Shown here: in pieces, positions 25,196-36,279 of the stretch | Layout: each line of letters opens with the position of its first letter | Position numbering within the stretch: the stretch's first letter is position 1 | Assembly: GCA_035772405.1 (NCBI GenBank) | Contig: JAYKKM010000042.1 | Span: forward strand, 607,001 to 671,000 | DNA length: 64,000 nt | Source: Chrysogorgia sp. JL179-B06 | Lineage: Eukaryota; Cnidaria; Anthozoa; Scleralcyonacea; Chrysogorgiidae | Direction of reading: 5' to 3' | Program-made: the position numbers and the translations under genes | Notes under the pieces: generated by a model | The model's input: only the letters and a program-made list of their open reading frames with translations | Database searches by the model: none | What the model was told of the DNA's origin: nothing

Positions 25196-28100
25196 TCGAT
25201 AGCAACATTGCATACTTTAATAATAGTACTTGGTATATATGAAACAATAAACTGTAGCATCGACTTTATTTTGTATAATTACATAACAATAAACAATACA
25301 GGCAACAAAGCATATAAAAATATCACAGTTACCTCAGAACAGTTAACATATTTCCATACAGCATTCATATGTTGAGTCTCATAATAAATTATTAAACATT
25401 TAGTAGACAAAAAGCGTATGGAAACATATAATTTGATCGAGTCACAGGTTCTCGAAATCGTAGACCAACCCGTTTCGAAAGCGATCTGGATTGTCATGAG
25501 CGTATGTAAGATCAAGATACTTGCCAGCCACATCAAAGATTTTCAGTGAAGAGCACTCGAAGAAAGGTGTCAGATCAGATGAGTAAATAAATCACAAATA
25601 TGGCTGGCGCATGAAATTATACGCAGTGTTTTCAGTTTCGCAAAGGTGAAAAGCCTGGGGGAAGCACGAGTCTTAAAAAGGGCTCTGTTTATTATTATTT
25701 TGTCGCGTCGCGAAATGGCAATTATTGCATCATTATTGACTAAATTAGTAGACTAGTGAGCGAGACTATGAATGTGGGATTACTACACATGCGCAGTGAA
25801 GTGATCCCAAAAACAATTTTGCCCCCCCGCAGTCGTCTTTAGGGAGGCTAATTATTGCATCATCCCGATCAACCTCGTCATTAGCTATTTCTTTTGTTAT
25901 GGCCGCAAGAATTTTTATACTGACGTGATCTGTAGAAAGTGCTATTCGGATTTACCACGTCCAGAAAACACTAATGAACTGACCAATAGTGATACAAACT
26001 CGGCCAAAAAGACAAAAGCTACTAGAAGCGAGCAAAGTAGTTAAGAGAAAGATCGAGTGCGAGTATTTCTGCTGGCGTGGAAAAACAATCGCGAATGGAT
26101 AAAATATATCGAGGAAGAGTTCGCTTTGTAAAAAGTACAAGAAAACAAAAAATAATTTTGTGAATATCGAGCTGTAGTAGTTTTCGACTAAAATAAAGAA
26201 GCACAAAGAAAGTGTCGATCATAAGAAGTGGGCAACATAAATCTTTTGTGGGAACCAAAAAATCGCAGTTCTAGTTGCCAATTGGCAACTAGAAAATGTT
26301 CTTAATTTCGACCCCTGCATACAGGCGGGTATGAAGCCTGAAAACAGGTATGAAGCCTGACAACTCATGCATAACAAAATCGAGTGTTTCGTTCAAACGG
26401 TATAATTGTACTTCGTTCTTATGACAGAGTTTACAGCAAAAAAGTTATCTTCGGACAAACTTTTAGTCGTATCGTGTTTCCAGAAAAGCTCAAAAAAAAT
26501 TGTCCACGTTTAAATGGATTGACATTTTACGCGAAATGCAAGAGCGCCTGATCTAACGTTAAAGAGCACTCCCAAGTCGCATTATCCAGATAGTTTAATA
26601 TCCATCCATGGTGAAAAAATTGCCTCAGTTATTCTTGGCTCAGGAAATGCAACCAAAAAGTATCTTGATTTCTCCAACTAAATCATCGGACGTAGTGTTT
26701 ATATTGCAGCACAGAAACGAGAACACAAGCCATCGAGAATCAAAACAAAGATTGATCAAAGATTTTCACACGCCTCACGGACGCGTAAACTTGTATATAG
26801 CGTCAGGTGTGTCATGGTCGTTTATATAAAAATATGTTACCTTTAATTTTTGTGCTGTCAAGTCTTTTATTGTTTGAAGTTTCAACAATCCGCGAGTTAA
26901 ATAAATTCTAAAATCATATTCTTTTCTGTCCCAAATCCCAATCGGTTGCTAATTTAAACACCAGATAACATTTTTTGTTCACCTCTGAAGAGATCCTCGA
27001 GAGTTATTAACGTGTCTAGGGAAGATTATTGACGAATAACTCGATATTAGCACTAATAGTTCTCACGTCACAGAAACTACGCTCGGTCTATTACTGGCGC
27101 ATGCTTTATTCAATCGAGGCCCTGTTTTCCGGCCCTCATGGCGATAGATTATCCCAGAGCCTCCGTTTGCGTGGCGCAGCGAAGGCTCTGACGCTTTCGC
27201 GACTAATCCGCTGCGCCACCCCATCACTTTATAATTTATAGAAATATTTCTCGTATTTATTTTTCAAATTTGTTACCTACTTAGCTTGTAATACATTTTA
27301 AACAATCTAATTTTGAAGATTTTGTTCAGCATGCAGACTGCCGTATTACAAGTTAAGAACAGAATAAAACTTTTCTCAACTAGACATAAAATATATGTTT
27401 AATAACTTGGACAGTACTCGACGATTCACAAAGAAAGTAAAAAAGGCAATAATACGATTCATAAAGTAGGTAACAAAAGCCAATAAATACGGCATTTAGA
27501 CTTAAACGCGGCGGCTGTACAGCATGAACGTAAACCTTAGGCCAAACATTATTGTTGAAAGGAAGATAGTTTCTTCAAAAACAAATGGGTTCTTGAAGCA
27601 TATAGTCCTTGTCCCTGATCGCCGCCGGACAAACTCTTCGAACCGAAGGACGCTTCAAATCCAACTGCAGTTACAGTAGTCTACATATTATAACCTGAAT
27701 ATCTTTCTGTGTTTAACTCTTTCCTGACCGGCCCAGTCAAAACGCGTCTTAGAAGACCCGCAAAGTCGTCAATCGAAAAACACGGCACACGGTAACGCAA
27801 GATTAAAACTTTGAAATTCGACAAGCGCCAGGAACATGAGATCCACGCACACGCCAAGTTTGATTTGATTTCATAAACAACTCTGCGATTGGTGGCATTT
27901 TGAGTTTTCAAGATGCTACGCGGGCGTGCAAGATGGCCTTTTCTAGAAAAATGTGAAGTTTTCAACCTGATTTATGATAATTAATGATAATTTATATTAA
28001 CATAATGTGTTTTGTTCGGGAAATTTAAAAGCACAATTAAATTAAAGCCGGCTTATTGGGCTTTCAGAAAATGTATAGCTTTCGCAACAGTTATGGTTAT

Positions 28101-28255
28101 TTCAAGAGATATCAATAGAACAAAGAGGTGGTTCAATTTTGGATGTTTTTCAGCCTGTCGGGAAAGAGTTAATGGCTTTCCCTGTCGTTGCATCGTATGT
28201 CCGAGTTGATATAAAGTAAGAAACTATATATATAATTTTGACTTGTCTGCAACTA
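25196..28255. other. 3 kb intergenic, no gene recognised
   Basis: Several open frames of 60-95 codons occur on both strands (for example 26608-26829 plus, 27681-27965 minus), but none resembles a known family and none shows clear splice-flanked structure. A 22-base perfect palindrome centred on CCAATTGG lies at 26271-26292. This is the least repeat-like part of the first half and could include host regulatory or exon sequence I cannot see. Confidence 0.4.
27130..27222 (-). repeat. tRNA-like A-box fragment
   Basis: On the minus strand GGGTGGCGCAGCGGATTAGT followed by CGCGAAAGCG resembles the 5' half of a Leu/Ser-type tRNA with a good A box. No matching B box (GGTTCGA-like) follows, so it is a SINE fragment or dead tRNA copy. 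Confidence 0.35.
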
Positions 28256-28263
28256 TTTTTTTA

Positions 28264-29699
28264 CAGTGGCGGCGCTGCAATTTTCCGTTTCGTAAACGGT
28301 CGTTGCCACCAGTTACGGTCGATGCCACCATTTCACTGGCGTTAACGTGTCACACCACGCGTTTGAAAATTTCACGCAATGCCACGCGTACCGTCAAACA
28401 AAAACCGGAAATTGCGGAAGCTAGCTGGACGATAAAAATAGTAACAACAGTGTTAATGGTGAAAAATTAACTACTCTATCAAAACGACAAGCGCTGTTTA
28501 CATATTTATCTATATCTGAATAGATCAACGAATACACGGAAACTTATCGCTTGTATTTAATAAATAAAGAAAGAATGGCTTAAACTCATATGTTATAAAT
28601 ATTTTCGCACGATTTATATTACAGGGAGAGAAGACGTATGAATTCAACATGCACACGATCGTGAATCAGAAATATATTTTAATGCCACAAACAACAACAA
28701 TGTATTCTTTATAAAGCTATTCCCATTCCGTACTTACATGAGTGCTGAATAAACTTTTACTTTCAAAAAGGTTCGAAGAACACTAAACACTAACCTTAAA
28801 ACATTAAACACTAACCTTAAAAAACTAACCCTGGTTTAGAACGGAATAGCTTTAAGTGATGCATTCTTGTTGTTTGTGGTGTTGAATTCATACGTCTTAA
28901 ATATCCCGGTAATAAAAATCGTGCGAAAATTTTAATAACACGAGTTCAACTGTTCAAGACATAACCATTCTTTCTTTCTTTCTTTATTAAATACAATCGA
29001 TAGGTTTCCGTGTATTAAATTAATTTTCCGTGTATTAACCGCAAATGTTGGTGTATGAAAATCAGTGATGAAAATGCGGTTTGCGTGGCTTGAAATTTTC
29101 ACACGCGCGTGCGATCATATATCGTGTTTCAGAAGGACAGGATGTGACGCGTTAACGTCAGTGAAATGGTGGCATCGACCGTAACTGGTGGCAACGACCG
29201 TTTATAACGGAAAATTGGGGCGGCGGTAGGGGAGGGGCAAGGGGGGCAAATGCACCCCCCCCCCCCCCATTTTGCCCCCCGCACCCGCTGGAATGTGTAG
29301 AGATATTTATTATTTGTAATACGTTAAAACACAAAAAACTAAAATATAAAGTACAAATAACTTGTGGAAACCTAGCGCACATGAAGCAAACTGAATAACA
29401 GAATAAGTATTGACGAAATCGAAAACGCTTACAACCAAGCTGTGGTGTGACAGTGTTTTGCGTTTGTTTTAATACGTGTTAATACGCGTTTGAATTTTGC
29501 ACGTTGGGGGGATCATTCTAAAAAGTAACGTGTTGTGGCCTTTGCTAAAGGTACGGGCATGACTTGTCAACTGTTGTCAACTCGTAGTCTAATGTAACTG
29601 GTCTTACTCGTACATTTATAACATTTATGTGAAAAAAGGTTCCCCCCACCCAAAAAAAAAGTTTGCCCCTCCAAAGTTTGAGGCCTGGCGCCGCCACTG
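28264..29699. mobile_element. hAT-like non-autonomous element
   Basis: The ends are CAGTGGCGGCGC and its complement GCGCCGCCACTG. An 8-base flank TTTTTTTA is identical on both sides (28256-28263 and 29700-29707). CAG-start TIRs with 8-base duplications are the hAT pattern. The interior is a foldback: 28264-28700 and 28800-29230 are imperfect inverted copies sharing GGTCGTTGCCACCAGTTACG and TCGCACGAT. Poly-C and G-rich tracts lie at 29205-29290 and 29640-29670. No transposase. Confidence 0.65.
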
Positions 29700-29754
29700 T
29701 TTTTTTAAGAAATCTTTTCAGACAACGATATCCCAAAAGGGAGTATATTTTTTA

Positions 29755-29923
29755 AGTGTTATTTTCAAGGAGTTAAAATAACTCTCCAGTTACCCCATTT
29801 AGGTGGAGTTAAAAAAATAACTCCACTATTGGGAGTTATTTACTCCCAATAGTGGAGTTATTTTTTAACTCCACCTGAATGGGGTAACAGGAGAGTTATT
29901 TTAACTCCTTGAAAATAACAGTG
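29755..29923. repeat. Near-perfect 165-base palindrome with CACTG-type end
   Basis: The arms pair almost base for base around a centre at about 29839. They run from TTATTTTCAAGGAGTTA, through GTTACCCCATT and GGAGTTAAAAAAATAACTCC, to the mirror image ending TTGAAAATAACAGTG. The terminal sequence is the same as that of element A (12040-24921), so this is a miniature relative. The left end has AAGTG where CACTG is expected. Confidence 0.75.
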
Positions 29924-30035
29924 TATATATATACTGTTATTTAAAAGGAAGTTATTTAAAAGGAATATATATATATATATATATATTGTTAATATAAAGG
30001 AAGGACGCATACTCCAGACAGATCGATTATAGCTA

Positions 30036-30110
30036 TAATTGACAGACGCTTCGCCTGTTCAGGCTTCTTCAGTGTAATATCTGAAGACTGAATAGGCGAA
30101 ACGTCTGTGA
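30036..30110. ncRNA. Hammerhead-like / retroelement hairpin motif
   Basis: ACAGACGCTTCGCCTGTTCA, GGCTTCTTCAG and then CTGAAGACTGAATAGGCGAA followed by ACGTCTGT form an inverted pair. CTGAAGA, a short stem and CGAAACGTC resemble a hammerhead ribozyme core (CTGATGA ... CGAAAC ... GTC) with one core mismatch. Such motifs accompany Penelope-like and related retroelements. No protein of such an element is nearby, so it is an isolated remnant and probably inactive. Confidence 0.3.
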
Positions 30111-30392
30111 AAGGTGGTCTTATACATTGAAAACAATTTTTTTACTATTTAAGTTTTTAGAGCATATTTGAGTTTCAAATTATAGAGGGGATAAGTAGCT
30201 GATACTGAATTGGTAAGTTAATATGTTGTTTCCATGTTAACCAAGTAACACCCTCATATTGCGCAATATTGAGTACTTGCACCAAAAATGATTGCATTAA
30301 AAGTAAAATTCAGACAGATTTTAAAAACATTTTTAATAGATGCCAAATGCATCTATCTTTGATGTGAAGTTAAAAAAGATTACAAATAAGGC

Positions 30393-31060
30393 CCCGTTTA
30401 CACTATACCGGACGAATTTGGATCCAGATAACATTTCGTCCGGTTAGGCCTTGCTATCCGTACGAATTTTGTACCTCAAAAAGAAGGTACAGTTTCTGTA
30501 CCTGTACGGTTCGGTGGCGTACCGGTATAGTATAAACACTGTAACGGTACGATTTTCGTACGTTTTCCACATTTTACGAATATTGAAGGATTGGGAACTA
30601 GTTTTCAACATGTAAAATGGCGACCAAAATGGTAATACAGTAGTGAAGTTTTTGTTTCGTGTATTTTTATGTTAAGAAAGCAATTATGAGGTTGAAACAA
30701 GCTGTTGCCTTGCTTGCCATGTTTCTTGGCATAACTGGCTTACTGATGAAGCTCCATTTTGTGCAGATGGCATTATGTACGGCATTATGTACCCCCAGAG
30801 ATAACTCATCGTCAGTCCAAGTAAAGTTGCTGGTTTGTTGTTCTTTAGTTATCCCCTTCTTCGCAGCCATTTTTTACTTGCGCTCGTGGTTATTTTGCGC
30901 ATGAGCAAAAGGCAAAATTGTCTCGCCTAGGCATATTTATCCGGTACAGTGTAAACGCACGCGAAAGAGGATAATAAAGTAAATGGTACAGTGTAAACAG
31001 ACCTGTACCGGTATAACATTGTACCGGACAAAAATTCGTCCGGTATAGTGTAAACTAAAA
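30393..31060. mobile_element. Harbinger-type MITE with Myb-protein remnant
   Basis: The left end is TAA then GGCCCCGTTTACACTATACC and GGACGAATT. The right side is the inverted ATTCGTCCGGTATAGTGTAA, but the last six TIR bases are missing before CTAAAAGCA. On the minus strand, 30667-30870 encodes about 67 residues beginning MAAKKGITKEQQTSNFTWTD. That is the start of the Myb/SANT-like protein common in Harbinger elements, suggesting the MITE arose by internal deletion of an autonomous copy. Confidence 0.6.
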
Positions 31061-31380
31061 GCACACTGTAAATTCAAAAGAGTCGTTTTGACCCTAAGGA
31101 GTCATTTCAGCACCTTTCCTCGAAGGGTCATTTTGACCCTTCATGGAGTGGTTTTGACCCCAACATGGGGTCAAAATGACACTTTAGTCGACTCCATGAA
31201 CTCTTTCTAGGAGTTATAGGACTCCTGGAGGAGTCGATGGACTCTTTGTTAGAGTCATAGCACTCTTTGTTGGAGTCACAGCACTCTTTGTTAGAGTCCG
31301 AGCACTCTTTGTTGGAGTCATAGCACTCTTTGTTGGAGTTATTATGCTCTTTCTTGGAGTCATTGTAGTTTTTCTTGATT

Positions 31381-32352
31381 TGTGGATAAGTTGAGGTAAA
31401 AATTGGTAATTAAATATATAAAATTATTCTATTCAAAAATATTTGAATAATTATGAACTATTCTGTATTCTGTTTTAGTAATGCATGAAAAACAACTGAA
31501 TAGCTGATTTCACTAATCATAAATGAAATTGAATGCATCATTGTCTTTATATATGGTTGTCTACACACCAAATCTGTCTAACATTACACCAATCTGGTCT
31601 AAAATAATACTGAAATCCTCAGGCTCCGCCAAGCTGACAACATTGTTAAAATCTCTCTGAACACGGTATCAAAATGCCGACCGGTACTTTATTCCACATA
31701 GCACGTGATCAGAGTGACACGTGATGCTATGGCGCAATATTCGTATTCGTCGCTTCGCGATTTTACATGTTCTGCGTGCGAAGAGAAGCTCGTATCTTTA
31801 TAACTTTATTTGACGTATGAAACCTATCTAGAAGCGAGATGAAATACGTATTGATCCACTGGACTTCTACCAACTAGACGACTATCCTTACTAAAGAATT
31901 TGTTCGCGATTATGCTCGTTAATCCGAAGAAAGAAGGCATGCAGCTGTTGATCACTGTTGTTTTCACAAAGCAGTTGTCAAACGGTCAAACCGCCTAAAG
32001 GTGGCTGGAAAGCGTATCTGGGGCGCGTGATTGCTACGACTGGTGAGTTGTATATAATTTGTTGATGACTTTGGTGATAATCTACTGCTCTCTTAATGTT
32101 TAATAATACTTAAATCTGTGTTCACCATTAATTTTGGACGCCATTGACATTATTCGTCGAGTGACTCGCTGTTGAAACATTTATATTGATCAGCTTTCGT
32201 GAATTGCTCATAAGACCTTTGAAAGTTTGCTGAAAAAGGTCAGGTCTTATTAAGCCCCTGAAGGAAAATGCACCAATATTGCTGTACTGGAACTGTTTAT
32301 TATATTAAATCTTGCTCTTCTGTTCATCAAAGCAATTAAACTGATTTAATTC
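31381..32352. other. Interior of element B, no gene recognised
   Basis: No coding family recognised. A short inverted pair, CACGTGATCAGAGTG / CACGTGATGCTATGG, is near 31700-31735. At about 32030-32050 a GT-containing boundary (GACTGGTGAGTTG) resembles a splice donor after a CpG-rich stretch, so a non-coding first exon of the element's own gene is possible. Confidence 0.35.
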
Positions 32353-32649
32353 TTAGGCCCGGTTCAAACGTCGAATTTTTCATGCGTCGAATACAATTCG
32401 TTAATTAAGTGCATGATAAGTTCGACGTTTGAATCAATTAAATTCGACAGTTTTGATTAAATGCGACATGTGAATTAAATTCGACCGCTTAGGTCGAATA
32501 AAACGACCTTGATGCGACTTCGATTCAAACGTCGAACTTTTCATGTGTCGAATATAATGCATAAATTATTTTAATGTATGATAGCTGCCGATATGCGTAA
32601 ATGACATGCGCAAATGTTGATTTCGCATTTTCGCGGGAACGCTACAAGC

Positions 32650-34272
32650 ATGGCGGAAAGAAACTTGGAAAAGAGTTGCATGTCTTGTTCTGATTTAACG
32701 AAATATACATGCATCGGTTGCGATTTACCAATCTGCAACATATGTTCTGTCTTCGAGGAAGATGAAGAGACCAAAGGCTGGCGAATGGGAAAGTCGGTTG
32801 GTCGTTGCCAGGCGTGTTTAGTAGGTACTACCTACAGGTCCTACAGTTCTGAGGATCGTGATAAAAATACTGTCAAACAAGTACACGCTCATAGTGATAC
32901 CAGCGAATTGGAGCAAAAAAAATACAGGTACTGTAAAGTTTAAATTTAAATAGTTCAAATGTTCACTGAATTCCAATGAAAGAAGAAAATTATTTGGTAA
33001 TTTCCATTTAATAGGAGTGGGAGATGGGGCCATATCAACAGATCCAAACTCTGTTTTCCAACATTAGCATTCATCTCATACTCCTAGATACCAGCTATTA
33101 CTCCTGGCCCTCTATCAGTTTTTTTTTCTTAAAATAATCATTTTTCACCTACAAAACATGGCAAGCCAACTTGCTCCATTTGTTATGTAATGTTTTAACA
33201 AAATAATTATCTTAACTGTTTTCATAAATATAGAACCAAAGTTAATGAATCAGACAATGATTATGACAAAATTGAACATGGGAAGCAAAGTCAGAAAATG
33301 GCAACCAAGAGAAAAGCTGGCCGAAAAACAAGATGGAGCAATGAGGCCATTGGTGACTTTATTGACATTGTGGCAAACAATGAATACTACACCAAAAAGT
33401 TGATTTTTACAAACACTAAACATCAACAAAATGGCCTGATATACCAACAAATCCTCACAGAACTAAAAGCAAGATGTTCTGTTCGGGGTGAAGAGATAAA
33501 TTTTACAGTTTCTCAGTTACGTACAAAATTTAAGAAGTGTGTCAGTGACTGCAAAGTTGCCGCCTTAACTATAAAGACTGGAACAGGCATTAAAAGGTTC
33601 CAAGAAGACAAGGGCTTTGGTACCTGGTTCAACAACCTTTTTGCTCTTGTCAAAACTAGAGATTCATGCAACCCACAACTGGCTGTAGAGCCTTCTGCCA
33701 CAACAGCAACAAATGAAGATGATACTGCTGGAGATTCAAATGAAGAGCAGAATCTTTTTGTACCTGTTAAGGTAGTCAAAAAGAAATCTAGAAAAAGAGA
33801 TGCTATTGGTGAAGTAATAGATCTTGTAAAACAAACACTAGAAAATGATCCAACCAAGGATATGATTGCTTTCATGCGTGAAGATATACAAAAATCAAGG
33901 GAACATGAGATAACGCTCATGAACATGATGTTAACTTCAAACAGTGTGCCACAACATCATAGTGGTATGTTGGGGCAGGATATTGCTACAGATCAAGCTT
34001 ATAGTCCATCGCCTATCCAAAATCAACAGGTTTATCACCAAACAATGTCAACTCCACAGTTACATACTAGTAATCAAGGATATGGCCCATATGTTGAACA
34101 ACAGAATACATGTGTTTCAAATCCTCTGCAAACTATACCATGTAGATCTTTCAGATCTGTTTCTCCTGTTAGTAGGCCACTATCTTCTTGTTCAAGTACC
34201 TCAAGTTCTTCAGCATCTATGTCAACATCAGGTGGACAGCTGTTGGATGCATGCAATTATCACCAATTGTAG
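32650..34272 (+). CDS. Harbinger Cys-rich finger plus Myb/SANT-like protein (two exons)
   Basis: Exon 1 (32650-32927) starts MAERNLEKSCMSC and holds a Cys-rich segment with CxxC, CIGC, CNIC and CQAC, a likely zinc finger. Exon 2 (33234-34272) carries a trihelix/Myb-like domain with KTRWSNEAIGDFIDIV and a QLRTKFKKC helix. A Ser- and Gln-rich tail follows. The 306-base intron is inferred: TACAG|GTACTG donor at 32928, and ATAG acceptor at 33231-33233 after a T-rich stretch. Joining them keeps the frame, and the exon 2 frame is open back to the acceptor. A start at 33298 would give the Myb-like part alone (324 residues). In Harbinger elements the partner protein is known to help DNA binding and nuclear import of the transposase. 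Confidence 0.7.
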
Positions 34273-34713
34273 CACTATACTAATTTTTTGAAACCTTTTT
34301 ATTCATGTTTTGTTCTGTTAAAAATGTATTACAGTGTATACTGAACAATTTATATGCTGAACCACAGGAACAGGTTGGAATCAATACATGTATTCCAAAG
34401 CCTTTTTATTCATGTTTTGTTTTGTTCTGTTACAATAATTTATATACAGTGTACTTCAACCTTTATTTAAATAACTTTTTGGCATACTGAACAATTTATA
34501 TGCTGAATCACAGGAACATGTTGGAATCAATACATGTATTTCAAAGCCTTTTAATTTATGTTTTGTTCTGGTAAAACAATTTATATACTTCTATATAGAC
34601 TTATAGCATGCATTAGTACTTTATATTCCAAATAAAATTTAAACTTTATAAAATATACATCACAATGTCAAAAAGGAAGTTATTACTGTATACTGTAGCA
34701 TACCCATTTCATG

Positions 34714-36108
34714 TCAATTACTTATAACTCTTCCAGTTTGTTTTTCTAGCCACAATTTTTCAGCAAGGCAGTTTCTTACTTTTGCTGCTGCAGGACAGGC
34801 ATCTCTTGTGCTTTGACAAGCCCTCATTTCTAGTAATTTTCTTAATTGTTCTCTGTTTCTCCTCTGATTTGTTCCAGGATCAATAGATAAATCCAGCTTT
34901 TTAGATATGGTATCTCCCTTGTCAATACAAACATTATGCAATATTACACATGCAAGGGTGCATCTTCGCACTTCTTCACTACTACTTTCACATTTTCTCA
35001 AAAGAATGCGCCATCTTCCTTTCAACTGGCCGTAGGCTCCCTCTGTCACCATCCGGGCACGACTTAATCTGTAGTTGAAATACCTTTGCTTTTCAGACAG
35101 CACAGCATGTGTATACGGCTTCATTATCCACTTCTCGAAAGGAAACGCAGAGTCAGCAACAATTAAGGGGCCAATGTTAACTCCACCAACATTTTTTTTT
35201 ATCTGGGGGATGCAAGTACCCTCATTGATGTTTAACCAAAGTTCTGTTGATTTAAAAATGATGGCATCATGCGAATTGCCAGGGTAGCCACAACTTCCCC
35301 AAATAAACCTATAATGAGAATCCACCATTCCCATTAAAACTATTGAGTAGAAGTTTTTAAAGTTGTGGTACTCCTTACAAGCTATCTTTCCACCAGCTGG
35401 GCACTTAATTGAGATGTGACATCCATCAATTGCTGCCCAGCAGCAGGGGAATTGCCACATTTCATCCATATCCAACATTTTCTCTTTAAAGTCCTGCTGT
35501 GATTTGGGCATATATTTTGTCACTGCATCATCCCATAAGTTGTCAATGATGGCCTGTGTTACCTCTCTAGTTATTGTGCATACTGTTGATACACCAAGTC
35601 CTGACATTTCAGCAATAGTGTAGTAATAGCTACCTCTGCCAAGCCGATACAAGCAAATGCCAAGCCTCAGTTCTGGTGATACTGGTACCTCGGTTATAGT
35701 GTGCCGTTCTAACTCGTGTCGAATCCGATTTAGAATGTACTCAAACGTCCTACGAGAAACACGAAAGGTTTTCTTGAAGCGGGCTTCTGAATAGGTGTTC
35801 CACACCACGTCCCACCATCCAGTATTTCGAGCTATTCGACGACAGGAGCGAGGAGTACATGTGACTGCATGTCTGCTTGATATAATTAACAAAAGCTGAA
35901 ATATACACGTCTGAACTAGGAGTTTTCTTCTCATTATAATATATTGTAATGCACGTGTCATCACTTTTCGCCGTCGTTTTGACTCTCGAATAACATTGTG
36001 AATATTAAACAGCCTTTCGTCAACTTTAGAATTGGACTTCTTTGCTTTCGCCATACGAACGAAGTGACTATATGACCGACGGTTTTGAAAAAACAAAATG
36101 AACGCCAT
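34714..36108 (-). CDS. Harbinger DDE_4 transposase (HARBI1-like)
   Basis: 464 residues from the ATG at 36108; a later in-frame ATG (MAKAKKSNSK) could also serve. The catalytic triad is visible as D in AAIDGCHISIKCP, D in LIVADSAFPFEKW and E in VTEGAYGQLKGRWRILL. Upstream is an HTH-like region (YYTIAEMSGLGVSTVCTI), and CVILHNVCID near the end is typical of the family. Length fits the usual 350-460 residues and there are no stops or frameshifts, so it may be active. It is encoded opposite to the Myb-like gene, 440 bases from it tail to tail. Members cut DNA at TIRs and insert with 3-base TWA duplications. Confidence 0.9.
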   Translation of the reverse strand: MAFILFFQNRRSYSHFVRMAKAKKSNSKVDERLFNIHNVIRESKRRRKVMTRALQYIIMRRKLLVQTCIFQLLLIISSRHAVTCTPRSCRRIARNTGWWDVVWNTYSEARFKKTFRVSRRTFEYILNRIRHELERHTITEVPVSPELRLGICLYRLGRGSYYYTIAEMSGLGVSTVCTITREVTQAIIDNLWDDAVTKYMPKSQQDFKEKMLDMDEMWQFPCCWAAIDGCHISIKCPAGGKIACKEYHNFKNFYSIVLMGMVDSHYRFIWGSCGYPGNSHDAIIFKSTELWLNINEGTCIPQIKKNVGGVNIGPLIVADSAFPFEKWIMKPYTHAVLSEKQRYFNYRLSRARMVTEGAYGQLKGRWRILLRKCESSSEEVRRCTLACVILHNVCIDKGDTISKKLDLSIDPGTNQRRNREQLRKLLEMRACQSTRDACPAAAKVRNCLAEKLWLEKQTGRVISN

Positions 36109-36279
36109 ATTGTTTAATATTGATAACTGCTGACCAGTCTGATCGTTTTACCGTTTTTTAATTATATTCGACACATTAAATTCGACGTTTGAATCGAAGG
36201 TCGAATATAATAATTTGGGTCGACCTTAATTGTTATTATATTCGACACATGAAAAATTCGACGTTTGAACCGGGCCTAA

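Larger units (their letters stand above)
32356..36276. mobile_element. Near-intact PIF/Harbinger transposon
   Basis: TIRs: GGCCCGGTTCAAACGTCGAA at the left and its complement at the right, continuing as TTTTTCATG(C/T)GTCGAAT. Flanking bases are TTA on the left (32353-32355) and TAA on the right (36277-36279), so the 3-base duplication has one mismatch or only TA is shared. Subterminal sequence repeats TTCGAC and GTCGAA words. It carries the two convergent genes expected of autonomous Harbinger elements, a Myb/SANT-like protein and a DDE transposase, both without internal stops. Confidence 0.85.

Noticed and set aside
29158..29382. Gly/Pro-rich minus-strand frame
   Set aside because: Product of G- and C-runs inside the hAT-like element.
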